Shown: positions 1-5,204 of the stretch, piece by piece | Layout of the letters: each line of letters starts with the position of its first letter | Position numbering within the stretch: the stretch's first letter is position 1 | Assembly: GCA_023415605.1 (NCBI GenBank) | Contig: JAEZKB010000015.1 | Location: 1-5,832 of the forward strand | DNA length: 5,832 nucleotides | Direction of reading: 5' to 3' | Source: Pseudomonadota bacterium | Lineage (GTDB): Bacteria > Pseudomonadota > Alphaproteobacteria > Rhizobiales > Devosiaceae | Program-made: the position numbers and the translations under genes | Notes under the pieces: generated by a model | Database searches by the model: none | The model's input: the letters and a program-made list of their open reading frames with translations, nothing else | What the model was told of the DNA's origin: nothing

Positions 1-96
1 CCACAGCGTCTCGATATGGTTGAACCCCTCCGCCGCCGCTTCGGCACGCAGTCGGTCAAAATCCGGGGGCAGGACGAAAACTTGGCTGATCCGCAT
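1..96 (-). CDS. N-terminal fragment of a probable GNAT-family N-acetyltransferase, cut by the window edge
   Basis: Reading the minus strand from an ATG at 96-94 gives an uninterrupted 32-codon frame to the window edge. It begins MRISQVFVLPPDF and continues with an Ala/Glu-rich helix and the segment AAAEGFNHIETLW. The pattern 'A-x-x-E-G-F-x-H-I-x-x-L-W' resembles the first helix of small GNAT acetyltransferases, which transfer acetyl from acetyl-CoA to an amine. That is recall of a family pattern, and the acetyl-CoA binding motif lies outside the window, so the function is tentative. A GAGGG stretch about 10 bases upstream of the ATG on the minus strand can serve as a ribosome binding site. 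The gene is divergent from the FtsB-like gene. In well-known rhizobial genomes the enolase gene sits near this side of the pdh locus, so this neighbour differs. The alternative is an unrelated hypothetical protein. Confidence 0.55.
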   Translation of the reverse strand, partial: MRISQVFVLPPDFDRLRAEAAAEGFNHIETLW

Positions 97-176
97 TGGT
101 GTGAAACCCTCGCAAACCTCGTGTTAAGTCATTGTCAGCCATGCTGGCCGCGCCTGCAACTCTGGGGTTCGCCCAC

Positions 177-572
177 TTGTCTACCCGCCTCAAACGACCA
201 TCCTTTTGGCGCCACTTGGCGCTGACGCTGGTGCTGATCGCGTTCCAGGGCTACTTGGCCTACAACGGCGTCTCCGGCCAGTTCGGCGTTGAAAGCAACA
301 AGATCATGGCCGCCGAGATCGAGGAACTGAAGGCCCGTTCCGGCGCCTTGGCAGCGGAGATCGACGCCACCAGTCATCGTGTCGCCCTGTTCAACTCCAG
401 CAAGCTCGATCCGGATATCCTAACCGAACGGGCCCGGGCATTGCTTTCGATGAGTCAGGCCGATGATGTCATCGTCATGGTCGACGCGAAAACCGGTAAA
501 CCACTTTCCGGTTCATACGATGCGTTAGCCGCATCCGAGTTAACCGACGAAATCGAAGTCGGAATAGACTGA
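177..572 (+). CDS. FtsB/DivIC-like septum formation initiator protein
   Basis: Encodes a small bitopic membrane protein of 131 residues with FtsB/DivIC architecture. A short basic cytoplasmic N-terminus (STRLKRPSFWRH) leads into one transmembrane helix (LALTLVLIAFQGYLAY, about residues 14-30). A periplasmic coiled coil follows (about residues 42-72, with EIEELKARSGALAAEID), then the family signature L-D-P-D-I-L-T-E-R-A-R (about residues 77-87). In the family this protein links divisome components (FtsL, FtsQ) at the septum. The start is uncertain. The frame is open from a TTG at 132 and has an ATG at 141, but neither has a clear ribosome binding site. The TTG at 177 has GGGG at 164-167, aligns with the M-x-T-R plus basic start I recall for rhizobial homologues, and leaves room for a divergent promoter. 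The gene lies 129 bases ahead of pdhA, a conserved adjacency in rhizobia. Confidence 0.82.
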   Translation: MSTRLKRPSFWRHLALTLVLIAFQGYLAYNGVSGQFGVESNKIMAAEIEELKARSGALAAEIDATSHRVALFNSSKLDPDILTERARALLSMSQADDVIVMVDAKTGKPLSGSYDALAASELTDEIEVGID

Positions 573-600
573 TAGCGGCATTACCTAATAAATCAGTTGT

Positions 601-636
601 GTTGGCAGAGAGGCGCGGGTTGCGCTAAGCTATACC
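601..636 (+). promoter_or_regulatory. Candidate pdhA operon promoter
   Basis: TTGGCA (602-607) matches five of six bases of a sigma-70 -35 box, and TAAGCT (626-631) stands 18 bases downstream as a weak -10. Overlapping it, CTATAC (630-635) is a much better match to the rhizobial -10 consensus CTATAT but lies 22 bases from the -35-like box, which is too far. The region sits in the only sizeable gap before pdhA, which supports a promoter here. The exact boxes are a guess from sequence. A good -10 without a well-spaced -35 could mean an activator is required. Confidence 0.38.
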
Positions 637-638
637 GA

Positions 639-672
639 TGCGGCAGAGTGCGCCGCACGTATCGACTGCGGC
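639..672 (+). promoter_or_regulatory. Three-segment inverted repeat in the pdhA leader (alternative hairpins)
   Basis: TGCGGC at 639-644, GCCGCA at 652-657 and TGCGGC at 667-672 lie in a row just after the candidate promoter. The middle segment can pair perfectly with the first (loop of 7) or with the third (loop of 9), but not with both. Both stems are six base pairs with five or more G-C pairs. No U-tract follows, so neither is a classic intrinsic terminator. The element could be an RNA switch, an mRNA-stabilising hairpin, a protein-binding repeat, or chance in GC-rich DNA. Confidence 0.35.
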
Positions 673-688
673 AAACGTCATTCTCCCT

Positions 689-692
689 GGAG
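689..692 (+). promoter_or_regulatory. Ribosome binding site that fixes the pdhA start
   Basis: GGAG at 689-692 lies nine bases before the ATG at 702. The reading frame is open back to a TTG at 597, but those extra 35 codons lie over the candidate promoter and leader and look unlike any E1-alpha N-terminus. The site therefore decides in favour of 702. Confidence 0.8.
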
Positions 693-701
693 CTATCGCC
701 C

Positions 702-1715
702 ATGGCGCGGAAAGCGGCGGCCAAACCGGCCAAGTCTACTTCCAACATTCCCGAATTTACCAAGGATGAAGAACTCGCCGCCTATCGCGACATGCTTCTG
801 ATCCGCCGTTTCGAAGAAAAGGCGGGCCAGATGTACGGCATGGGCCTGATCGGCGGTTTCTGCCACCTCTATATCGGCCAGGAAGCCGTGGTCACCGGCA
901 TCAACATGGCCTCCAAGAAGGGCGATGCCTCGATCACCGGCTATCGCGATCATGGCCACATGCTGGTCATCGGCATGGAGCCCAAGGGCGTCATGGCCGA
1001 ATTGACTGGTCGCCAGGGTGGTCTTTCCGCCGGCAAGGGCGGCTCGATGCACATGTTCTCCAACGAGCATCGCTTCTACGGTGGCAACGGCATCGTCGGC
1101 GCCCAGGTGGCGCTCGGTACTGGTTTGGCCTTCGCCGCCAAGTACAAGGGTGAGGATACTGTTTCGCTCACCTATTTTGGCGACGGCGCCGCCAACCAGG
1201 GCCAGGTATACGAGAGCTTCAACATGGCCAAGCTCTGGAACCTGCCGGTCGTCTACATCATCGAGAACAACCGCTACGCCATGGGCACCTCAGTCGAACG
1301 CGCCACGGCGCAGGGCGATTTCTCCCGTCGCGGCGCCAGCTTCGACATTCCGGGCGAGCAGGTGGACGGTATGGATGTCCGTCTCGTGCGCGATGCCGCC
1401 GCTCGCGCCATCGAGCATGCCCGCTCCGGCAAGGGTCCCTACATCCTCGAGATGATGACCTACCGCTATCGCGGCCACTCCATGTCCGACCCGGCGAAGT
1501 ATCGCTCCAAGGACGAAGTGACCACCATGCGGGCCGAACGCGATCCGATCGAGCAGGTCAAGAACCGCATCCTCGAAAAGCGCTACGGCACTGAGGAAAG
1601 CCTCAAGGCCATCGAAACCGAGATCCGCGCCATCGTCACCGAGGCGGCGGATTTCGCCACTGCCGATGCCGAACCGGCGCCGTCCGAACTCTGGACCGAC
1701 GTCTACGCGGCCTAA
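702..1715 (+). CDS. pdhA: Pyruvate dehydrogenase E1 component, alpha subunit
   Basis: E1-alpha (337 residues, normal for the family) binds thiamine diphosphate with E1-beta and decarboxylates pyruvate, passing the two-carbon unit to lipoyl-lysine; cytoplasmic. After an Ala/Lys-rich, disordered-looking N-terminus (residues 1-15), the dehydrogenase E1 domain spans about 25-325. Visible signatures are GFCHLYIGQEA (active-site H55), YRDHGH (81-86), GGSMHMF (113-119), the thiamine-diphosphate/Mg motif beginning GDGAANQG at 160 and ending in NN at 189-190, and YRYRGHSMSDP (254-264) with the second active-site histidine H259. The loop keeps the serine equivalent to mammalian phosphorylation site 1 (S260) but has A-K where mammals have the second site, as usual in bacteria. 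This is the first gene of the operon. Codon use is strongly biased to C-ending codons, consistent with high expression. Confidence 0.98.
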   Translation: MARKAAAKPAKSTSNIPEFTKDEELAAYRDMLLIRRFEEKAGQMYGMGLIGGFCHLYIGQEAVVTGINMASKKGDASITGYRDHGHMLVIGMEPKGVMAELTGRQGGLSAGKGGSMHMFSNEHRFYGGNGIVGAQVALGTGLAFAAKYKGEDTVSLTYFGDGAANQGQVYESFNMAKLWNLPVVYIIENNRYAMGTSVERATAQGDFSRRGASFDIPGEQVDGMDVRLVRDAAARAIEHARSGKGPYILEMMTYRYRGHSMSDPAKYRSKDEVTTMRAERDPIEQVKNRILEKRYGTEESLKAIETEIRAIVTEAADFATADAEPAPSELWTDVYAA

Positions 1716-1753
1716 GCTAGAGCCGGCGGAACTGCACATGGAGCAGGGCGTGC

Positions 1754-2032
1754 ATGTCGGGCGGAGAGGACTGGTTCTGGTGGATCGTCGCGGCACTGGT
1801 CGCGGCGGGATTCATCGCCTACTTCGTCTTCGTTGGCAGGGACCTGTTCGGCACCATGCGCTCGCTGGTCTCTACCATCCAGAATTGGCCACAGACCCGG
1901 CGCGCCATGGTAGAAGCCGAAGCCAGGTCTGGCGGACGGTTTCCGGTTTGGTTCCGCGCCATCCGGGTGTCGCTTGTTCTGGCCATGCTCGGCCTTATGG
2001 TCGTCGTGGTCTGGCGCAAGGTCTCATCATGA
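1754..2032 (+). CDS. Small two-helix membrane protein of unknown function, between pdhA and pdhB
   Basis: I do not recognise this 92-residue protein. It starts with an acidic tail (SGGED), followed by a hydrophobic helix at about residues 8-27 (WFWWIVAALVAAGFIAYFVF), a basic loop of about 40 residues with seven arginines and three acids, and a second helix at about 70-87, ending WRKVSS. By the positive-inside rule the loop should face the cytoplasm and both ends the periplasm, though the C-terminal R-K argues mildly against this. The ATG at 1754 has AGGG and GGAG five and ten bases upstream. It lies 38 bases after pdhA and 13 bases before the next small gene, so it is probably co-transcribed. 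Codon use is less C-biased than in pdhA, suggesting lower expression. That it is a real gene is supported by two clean membrane helices, ribosome binding site and spacing. Confidence 0.75.
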   Translation: MSGGEDWFWWIVAALVAAGFIAYFVFVGRDLFGTMRSLVSTIQNWPQTRRAMVEAEARSGGRFPVWFRAIRVSLVLAMLGLMVVVVWRKVSS

Positions 2033-2034
2033 GC

Positions 2035-2038
2035 GGGG
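2035..2038 (+). promoter_or_regulatory. Ribosome binding site for the second small membrane gene
   Basis: GGGG at 2035-2038 is seven bases before the ATG at 2046. It favours that start over an in-frame upstream start at 1974, which would overlap the preceding gene by 59 bases and add 24 residues with no membrane-protein character. Confidence 0.6.
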
Positions 2039-2045
2039 CAGGGGC

Positions 2046-2330
2046 ATGATTGCCATTCTCGCCTCGCTGCTGGGTGTGGTGGCTTTCGGTGCCTGGTTCA
2101 CTGCCCTGTGGTCGGCGCTCTCGCTCTGGCGGCTGATGCCCGCAGGCCACCGGCTCAAGAGTGTCTGGAGTTTGGGCTGGCTGCAGTTCGACTCGATCCG
2201 CGACATTGCGGGTCCCGAGGCCGACCAGCATACCAAGCGCTACGTGTACGCGCTTGTCGTCTTCTTCGTAGCCATTGCGGCGTTCATGGCGCTGACGGTG
2301 GTGATCATCGTAACCGGCCAGAACGCTTAG
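2046..2330 (+). CDS. Second small two-helix membrane protein of unknown function, between pdhA and pdhB
   Basis: I do not recognise this 94-residue protein. A helix starts almost at the N-terminus (residues 2-28, IAILASLLGVVAFGAWFTAL and on). It is followed by a polar loop of about 37 residues that is rich in Trp, Arg and Lys and contains SLGWLQFDSIRDIAGPEAD. A second helix follows at about 66-89 (YVYALVVFFVAIAAFMALTV), with a short uncharged tail (GQNA). The charges (six basic, four acidic in the loop; none in the tail) predict a cytoplasmic loop and both ends outside. Its layout matches the preceding protein, but I see no convincing residue-level similarity, so common ancestry is not shown. 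It ends 55 bases before pdhB. A role with the PDH complex is only suggested by position. Confidence 0.77.
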   Translation: MIAILASLLGVVAFGAWFTALWSALSLWRLMPAGHRLKSVWSLGWLQFDSIRDIAGPEADQHTKRYVYALVVFFVAIAAFMALTVVIIVTGQNA

Positions 2331-2374
2331 TGCCGGCGTGACAAAACATTGCCTCAAGCTCTCGACCGAGCGCC

Positions 2375-2380
2375 AGGAGA
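2375..2380 (+). promoter_or_regulatory. Strong ribosome binding site of pdhB
   Basis: AGGAGA, an almost full Shine-Dalgarno match, lies five bases before the ATG at 2386. It is the best ribosome binding site in the window and supports independent, efficient initiation of pdhB despite the small genes ahead of it. Confidence 0.85.
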
Positions 2381-2385
2381 TCTAG

Positions 2386-3780
2386 ATGCCGAATATTCTG
2401 ATGCCCGCACTCAGCCCGACCATGGAGGAGGGGAAGCTCTCCAAGTGGTTGGTCAAGGAAGGCGATACGGTCAAGCCAGGCGACGTGCTGGCTGAGATTG
2501 AGACTGACAAGGCCACCATGGAAGTTGAGAGCGTCGACAGCGGCGTCGTGAACAAGATTCTTGTCGCCGAGGGTACCGAGGGCGTGAAGGTCAACGAGCC
2601 CATCGCTATCGTGCTCGGCGAGGGTGAGAACGCCAACGATTTGAGCGGCCAGGCCGCCCAGCGCGCGCCGGCGCCGGTTGCGGCTGCGGCCGTTGCCGAG
2701 GCCAAGGCGGCGCCCGAGCCGACGGCCCCTGCCGGTGTCGCACCCCTCTCGGTGCTCGAGGTCGCGTCCGACCCCGACCTTCCCGCCGACGTCGAAATGG
2801 TCGAGATGACCGTCCGCCAGGCTCTCAACGAGGCCATGGCCGAAGAACTGCGCCGCGACCCAAACGTCTTCGTCATGGGCGAGGAAGTCGCCGAATATCA
2901 GGGCGCCTACAAGGTCACCCAGAACCTGCTGCAGGAATTCGGCCCGCAGCGCATCATCGACACGCCGATCACCGAGCACGGTTTTGCCGGCATTGGCGTC
3001 GGTGCGGCCTTCGCGGGCCTGCGCCCGATCGTCGAGTTCATGACCTGGAACTTCGCCATGCAGGCGATCGACCAGATCATCAACTCTGCCGCCAAGCAGC
3101 TCTACATGTCCGGCGGTCAGGTGACGGCGCCGATCGTCTTCCGCGGTCCCAACGGCGCTGCCGCCCGCGTCGGCGCCCAGCACAGCCAAGACTATTCGGC
3201 CTGGTACAGCCACGTTCCCGGCCTCTATGTCATCGCCCCGTTCTCTGCCGCCGATGCCAAGGGCCTCCTCAAGGCCGCCATCCGCTCCAACACCCCGGTG
3301 GTATTCCTCGAGAACGAAATCCTTTATGGCTCGACCGGCCTCGTGCCCAAGGTCGACGACTTCGTCCTCCCCATCGGCAAGGCACGCATCGCCCGCGAGG
3401 GCAAGGACGTTACCATCGTCTCCTTCTCGATGGGCATGCGCTACGCCACCCAGGCCACCGAGAAGCTGGTCGCCGCCGGCGTCGATGTCGAACTCATCGA
3501 TCTGCGTACGCTGCGCCCGATGGACACCAAGACCGTCATCGAGTCGGTCAAGAAGACCGGCCGTCTGGTCACCGTCGAAGAAGGCTGGCCGCAGGGCGGC
3601 ATCGGTGCCGAACTGGCGTCGGTCGTCGCCACCGAAGCTTTCGACTATCTCGACGCCCCGCCGACCCGCGTCACCGGTAAGGACGTCCCCATGCCCTACG
3701 CCGCCAACCTCGAAAAGCTGGCCCTACCCAGCGTCGACGAAGTGATCGCGGCCGTGAACGCCGTCACCTACCGGAGCTAG
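2386..3780 (+). CDS. pdhB: Pyruvate dehydrogenase E1 component, beta subunit, with N-terminal lipoyl domain
   Basis: The protein has 464 residues, against about 325-330 for a plain E1-beta. The extra part is a biotinyl/lipoyl domain at residues 2-80, with the lipoylation motif ETDKATME and acceptor Lys42. An Ala/Pro-rich flexible linker (about 88-120) joins it to the transketolase-type E1-beta. The pyrimidine-binding domain (about 138-315) holds GEEVAEYQGAYK (165-176), DTPITEHGFAG with E197 matching the catalytic glutamate that activates thiamine, GPNGAAARVGAQHSQ with H266, and then the C-terminal transketolase domain (about 330-455, RTLRPMD, EEGWPQGGIG). It pairs with PdhA to form E1. Lipoyl-bearing E1-beta is known in rhizobia and Zymomonas, so this is a lineage trait rather than an assembly error. 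Its stop is four bases from pdhC, implying tight coupling. Confidence 0.98.
   Translation: MPNILMPALSPTMEEGKLSKWLVKEGDTVKPGDVLAEIETDKATMEVESVDSGVVNKILVAEGTEGVKVNEPIAIVLGEGENANDLSGQAAQRAPAPVAAAAVAEAKAAPEPTAPAGVAPLSVLEVASDPDLPADVEMVEMTVRQALNEAMAEELRRDPNVFVMGEEVAEYQGAYKVTQNLLQEFGPQRIIDTPITEHGFAGIGVGAAFAGLRPIVEFMTWNFAMQAIDQIINSAAKQLYMSGGQVTAPIVFRGPNGAAARVGAQHSQDYSAWYSHVPGLYVIAPFSAADAKGLLKAAIRSNTPVVFLENEILYGSTGLVPKVDDFVLPIGKARIAREGKDVTIVSFSMGMRYATQATEKLVAAGVDVELIDLRTLRPMDTKTVIESVKKTGRLVTVEEGWPQGGIGAELASVVATEAFDYLDAPPTRVTGKDVPMPYAANLEKLALPSVDEVIAAVNAVTYRS
2389..2631 (+). repeat. Lipoyl-domain coding repeat, copy 1 (in pdhB)
   Basis: Codons 2-82 of pdhB encode a lipoyl domain that aligns without gaps to codons 3-83 of pdhC; by eye about 61 of 81 residues are identical. 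The DNA is clearly related but broken into short identical runs, so this is an old duplication under selection, not a recent copy. Confidence 0.85.
3773..3776 (+). promoter_or_regulatory. Ribosome binding site of pdhC inside the end of pdhB
   Basis: GGAG lies within the last sense codons of pdhB, eight bases before the pdhC ATG at 3785. Ribosomes finishing pdhB cover this site, which suggests translational coupling and a fixed E1-beta to E2 ratio. Confidence 0.75.
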
Positions 3781-3784
3781 CGCC

Positions 3785-5158
3785 ATGTCGATCAACATCA
3801 CCATGCCCGCGCTCTCGCCCACGATGGAAGAGGGCAAGCTCGCCAAGTGGCACGTCAAGGAAGGCGACAGCGTCTCCTCTGGCGACGTCATCGCCGAGAT
3901 CGAAACCGACAAGGCCACTATGGAGGTTGAATCCATCGACGAGGGCAAGATCGGCAAGATCCTCGTTCCCGAGGGGACCGAAGGCGTCAAGGTGAACGCC
4001 GTCATCGCCGTGATCCTCACCGAAGGCGAAACCGCCGCCGACGTGAAGACTCCGGCTCCGGCCGCCGCTCCCGCTCCGGCACCTGAGGCCAAGAAGGACG
4101 AAGCGCCTGCCGGCGCCGTCATGCGCGAGAATTCGGCGACGCAGGTCGCGACCGGCTCCGCCGTCGTCGCCCCAAAGGCGGCCGCTCCGGCCGCGGCGCC
4201 CGCTGCTGCCAATGGCGCCCGCACCTTCGCCTCCCCGCTGGCCAAGCGGCTGGCGAAAGAGGCCAATATCGAGCTCTCCGCCATCACCGGCACCGGCCCG
4301 CATGGCCGCGTGGTCAAGGCCGACGTCGAGGCTGCCAAGTCCGGCAAGACCCCGCTCAAGGCTGCACCGTCCGTCGCGGCAGGGGCCGCGTCGTCCGGGG
4401 CAGCAGCGCCGGCTGGCGGCATGAGCAAGGCCCAGGTCCTCGCCCTCTACCCCGAGGGCAGCTACGAACTCGTTCCCAACGACGGCATGCGCAAGGTCGT
4501 GGCCGCCCGCCTTACCGAGAGCAAGCAGACCGTTCCGCATTTCTACCTGACGCTGGACTGCAAGATCGACGAGCTGCTCGCCGCCCGCGAAAAGATCAAC
4601 GCCGCCGCCCCGATGAAGGACGGCAAGCCGACCTACAAGCTCTCGGTCAATGACTTCGTCATGAAGGCTTGGGCCGCCGCGCTGATGAAGGTGCCGGCCG
4701 CCAACGCTACCTGGGCCGGCGACTCGATCCTCTACCACAAGCATGCCGACGTCGCCGTCGCGGTAGCCGTGCCGGGCGGCCTCTTCACCCCCGTGGTCAA
4801 GGCCTGCGATACCAAGTCGCTCCGTCAGATCTCCGAAGAAGTCAAAGACCTCGCCAGCCGCGCCCGGTCCAAGAAGCTCTCGCCCGCCGAATACCAGGGC
4901 GGCACCTCGTCCGTCTCCAACCTGGGCATGTTCGGCATCCGGGAATTCGCCGCCGTCATCAACCCGCCGCATGGCACTATCCTCGCGGTGGGCGCCGGCG
5001 AGGAGCGCGTCTATGTCGAGAAGGGCCAGATCAAGACCGGCAACTTCATGACCGTGACACTGAGCTGCGATCACCGTGCCGTCGATGGTGCGCTCGGCGC
5101 GGAACTGCTCGCGGCCTTCAAGGGCCTCATCGAAACCCCGGTGATGATGCTGGCTTAG
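3785..5158 (+). CDS. pdhC: Pyruvate dehydrogenase E2, dihydrolipoamide acetyltransferase
   Basis: E2 forms the oligomeric core of the PDH complex and transfers the acetyl group from lipoyl-lysine to CoA. Domains in the 457-residue protein: one lipoyl domain (3-83, ETDKATME with acceptor Lys43); an Ala/Pro linker (about 88-143); a peripheral-subunit-binding domain (about 147-183, FASPLAKRLAKEANIEL...GTGPHGRVVKADVE) that holds E1 or E3; a second Ala/Gly linker (about 190-212); and the catalytic 2-oxoacid dehydrogenase acyltransferase domain (about 230-457). The catalytic motif is D-H-R-A-V-D-G at 429-435, with H430 and D434. Also visible are SVSNLGMFGIREFAAVINPP and the C-terminal TPVMMLA. Length and a single lipoyl domain fit the alphaproteobacterial/mitochondrial type. 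Peripheral-domain and motif spacing argue for pyruvate over 2-oxoglutarate E2, as does the operon. Confidence 0.98.
   Translation: MSINITMPALSPTMEEGKLAKWHVKEGDSVSSGDVIAEIETDKATMEVESIDEGKIGKILVPEGTEGVKVNAVIAVILTEGETAADVKTPAPAAAPAPAPEAKKDEAPAGAVMRENSATQVATGSAVVAPKAAAPAAAPAAANGARTFASPLAKRLAKEANIELSAITGTGPHGRVVKADVEAAKSGKTPLKAAPSVAAGAASSGAAAPAGGMSKAQVLALYPEGSYELVPNDGMRKVVAARLTESKQTVPHFYLTLDCKIDELLAAREKINAAAPMKDGKPTYKLSVNDFVMKAWAAALMKVPAANATWAGDSILYHKHADVAVAVAVPGGLFTPVVKACDTKSLRQISEEVKDLASRARSKKLSPAEYQGGTSSVSNLGMFGIREFAAVINPPHGTILAVGAGEERVYVEKGQIKTGNFMTVTLSCDHRAVDGALGAELLAAFKGLIETPVMMLA
3791..4033 (+). repeat. Lipoyl-domain coding repeat, copy 2 (in pdhC)
   Basis: Counterpart of the segment at 2389-2631, in the same orientation about 1.4 kb apart. 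The shared core is MPALSPTMEEGKL and GDV-x-AEIETDKATMEVES, around the lipoylated lysine. Confidence 0.85.
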
Positions 5159-5204
5159 CGACACCGCCGCGCCAGCGCCCACCAAACCTCGTGGCCATGA
5201 TCTC

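Noticed and set aside
132..160. TTGTCA (132-137) with TGCAAC (155-160) as a promoter for the FtsB-like gene
   Set aside because: The -10 matches only three of six bases, and the start it predicts would leave the GGGG ribosome binding site at the extreme 5' end or outside the mRNA.
16..225. 69-codon plus-strand frame at the left end
   Set aside because: It overlaps both the minus-strand GNAT-like start and the FtsB-like gene in another frame, and the translation shows no hydrophobic core or motif.
597..701. N-terminal extension of PdhA from the TTG at 597
   Set aside because: The extra 35 residues are Cys/Arg-rich, lie across the candidate promoter and leader, and have no ribosome binding site; the ATG at 702 does.
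254..1715. S260 of PdhA, equivalent to mammalian phosphorylation site 1, as evidence of kinase control
   Set aside because: The serine is kept in bacterial E1-alpha as part of the conserved active-site loop; the second mammalian site is absent and no PDH kinase gene is in view.
2358..2371. Small hairpin GCTC/GAGC ahead of pdhB, as a terminator or processing site
   Set aside because: Only four base pairs with a six-base loop and no U-tract; expected by chance in GC-rich DNA.
2305..3213. 302-codon open frame on the minus strand opposite pdhB
   Set aside because: Same cause: a composition shadow of the lipoyl-E1-beta gene. No domain, no supporting ribosome binding site that I can defend.
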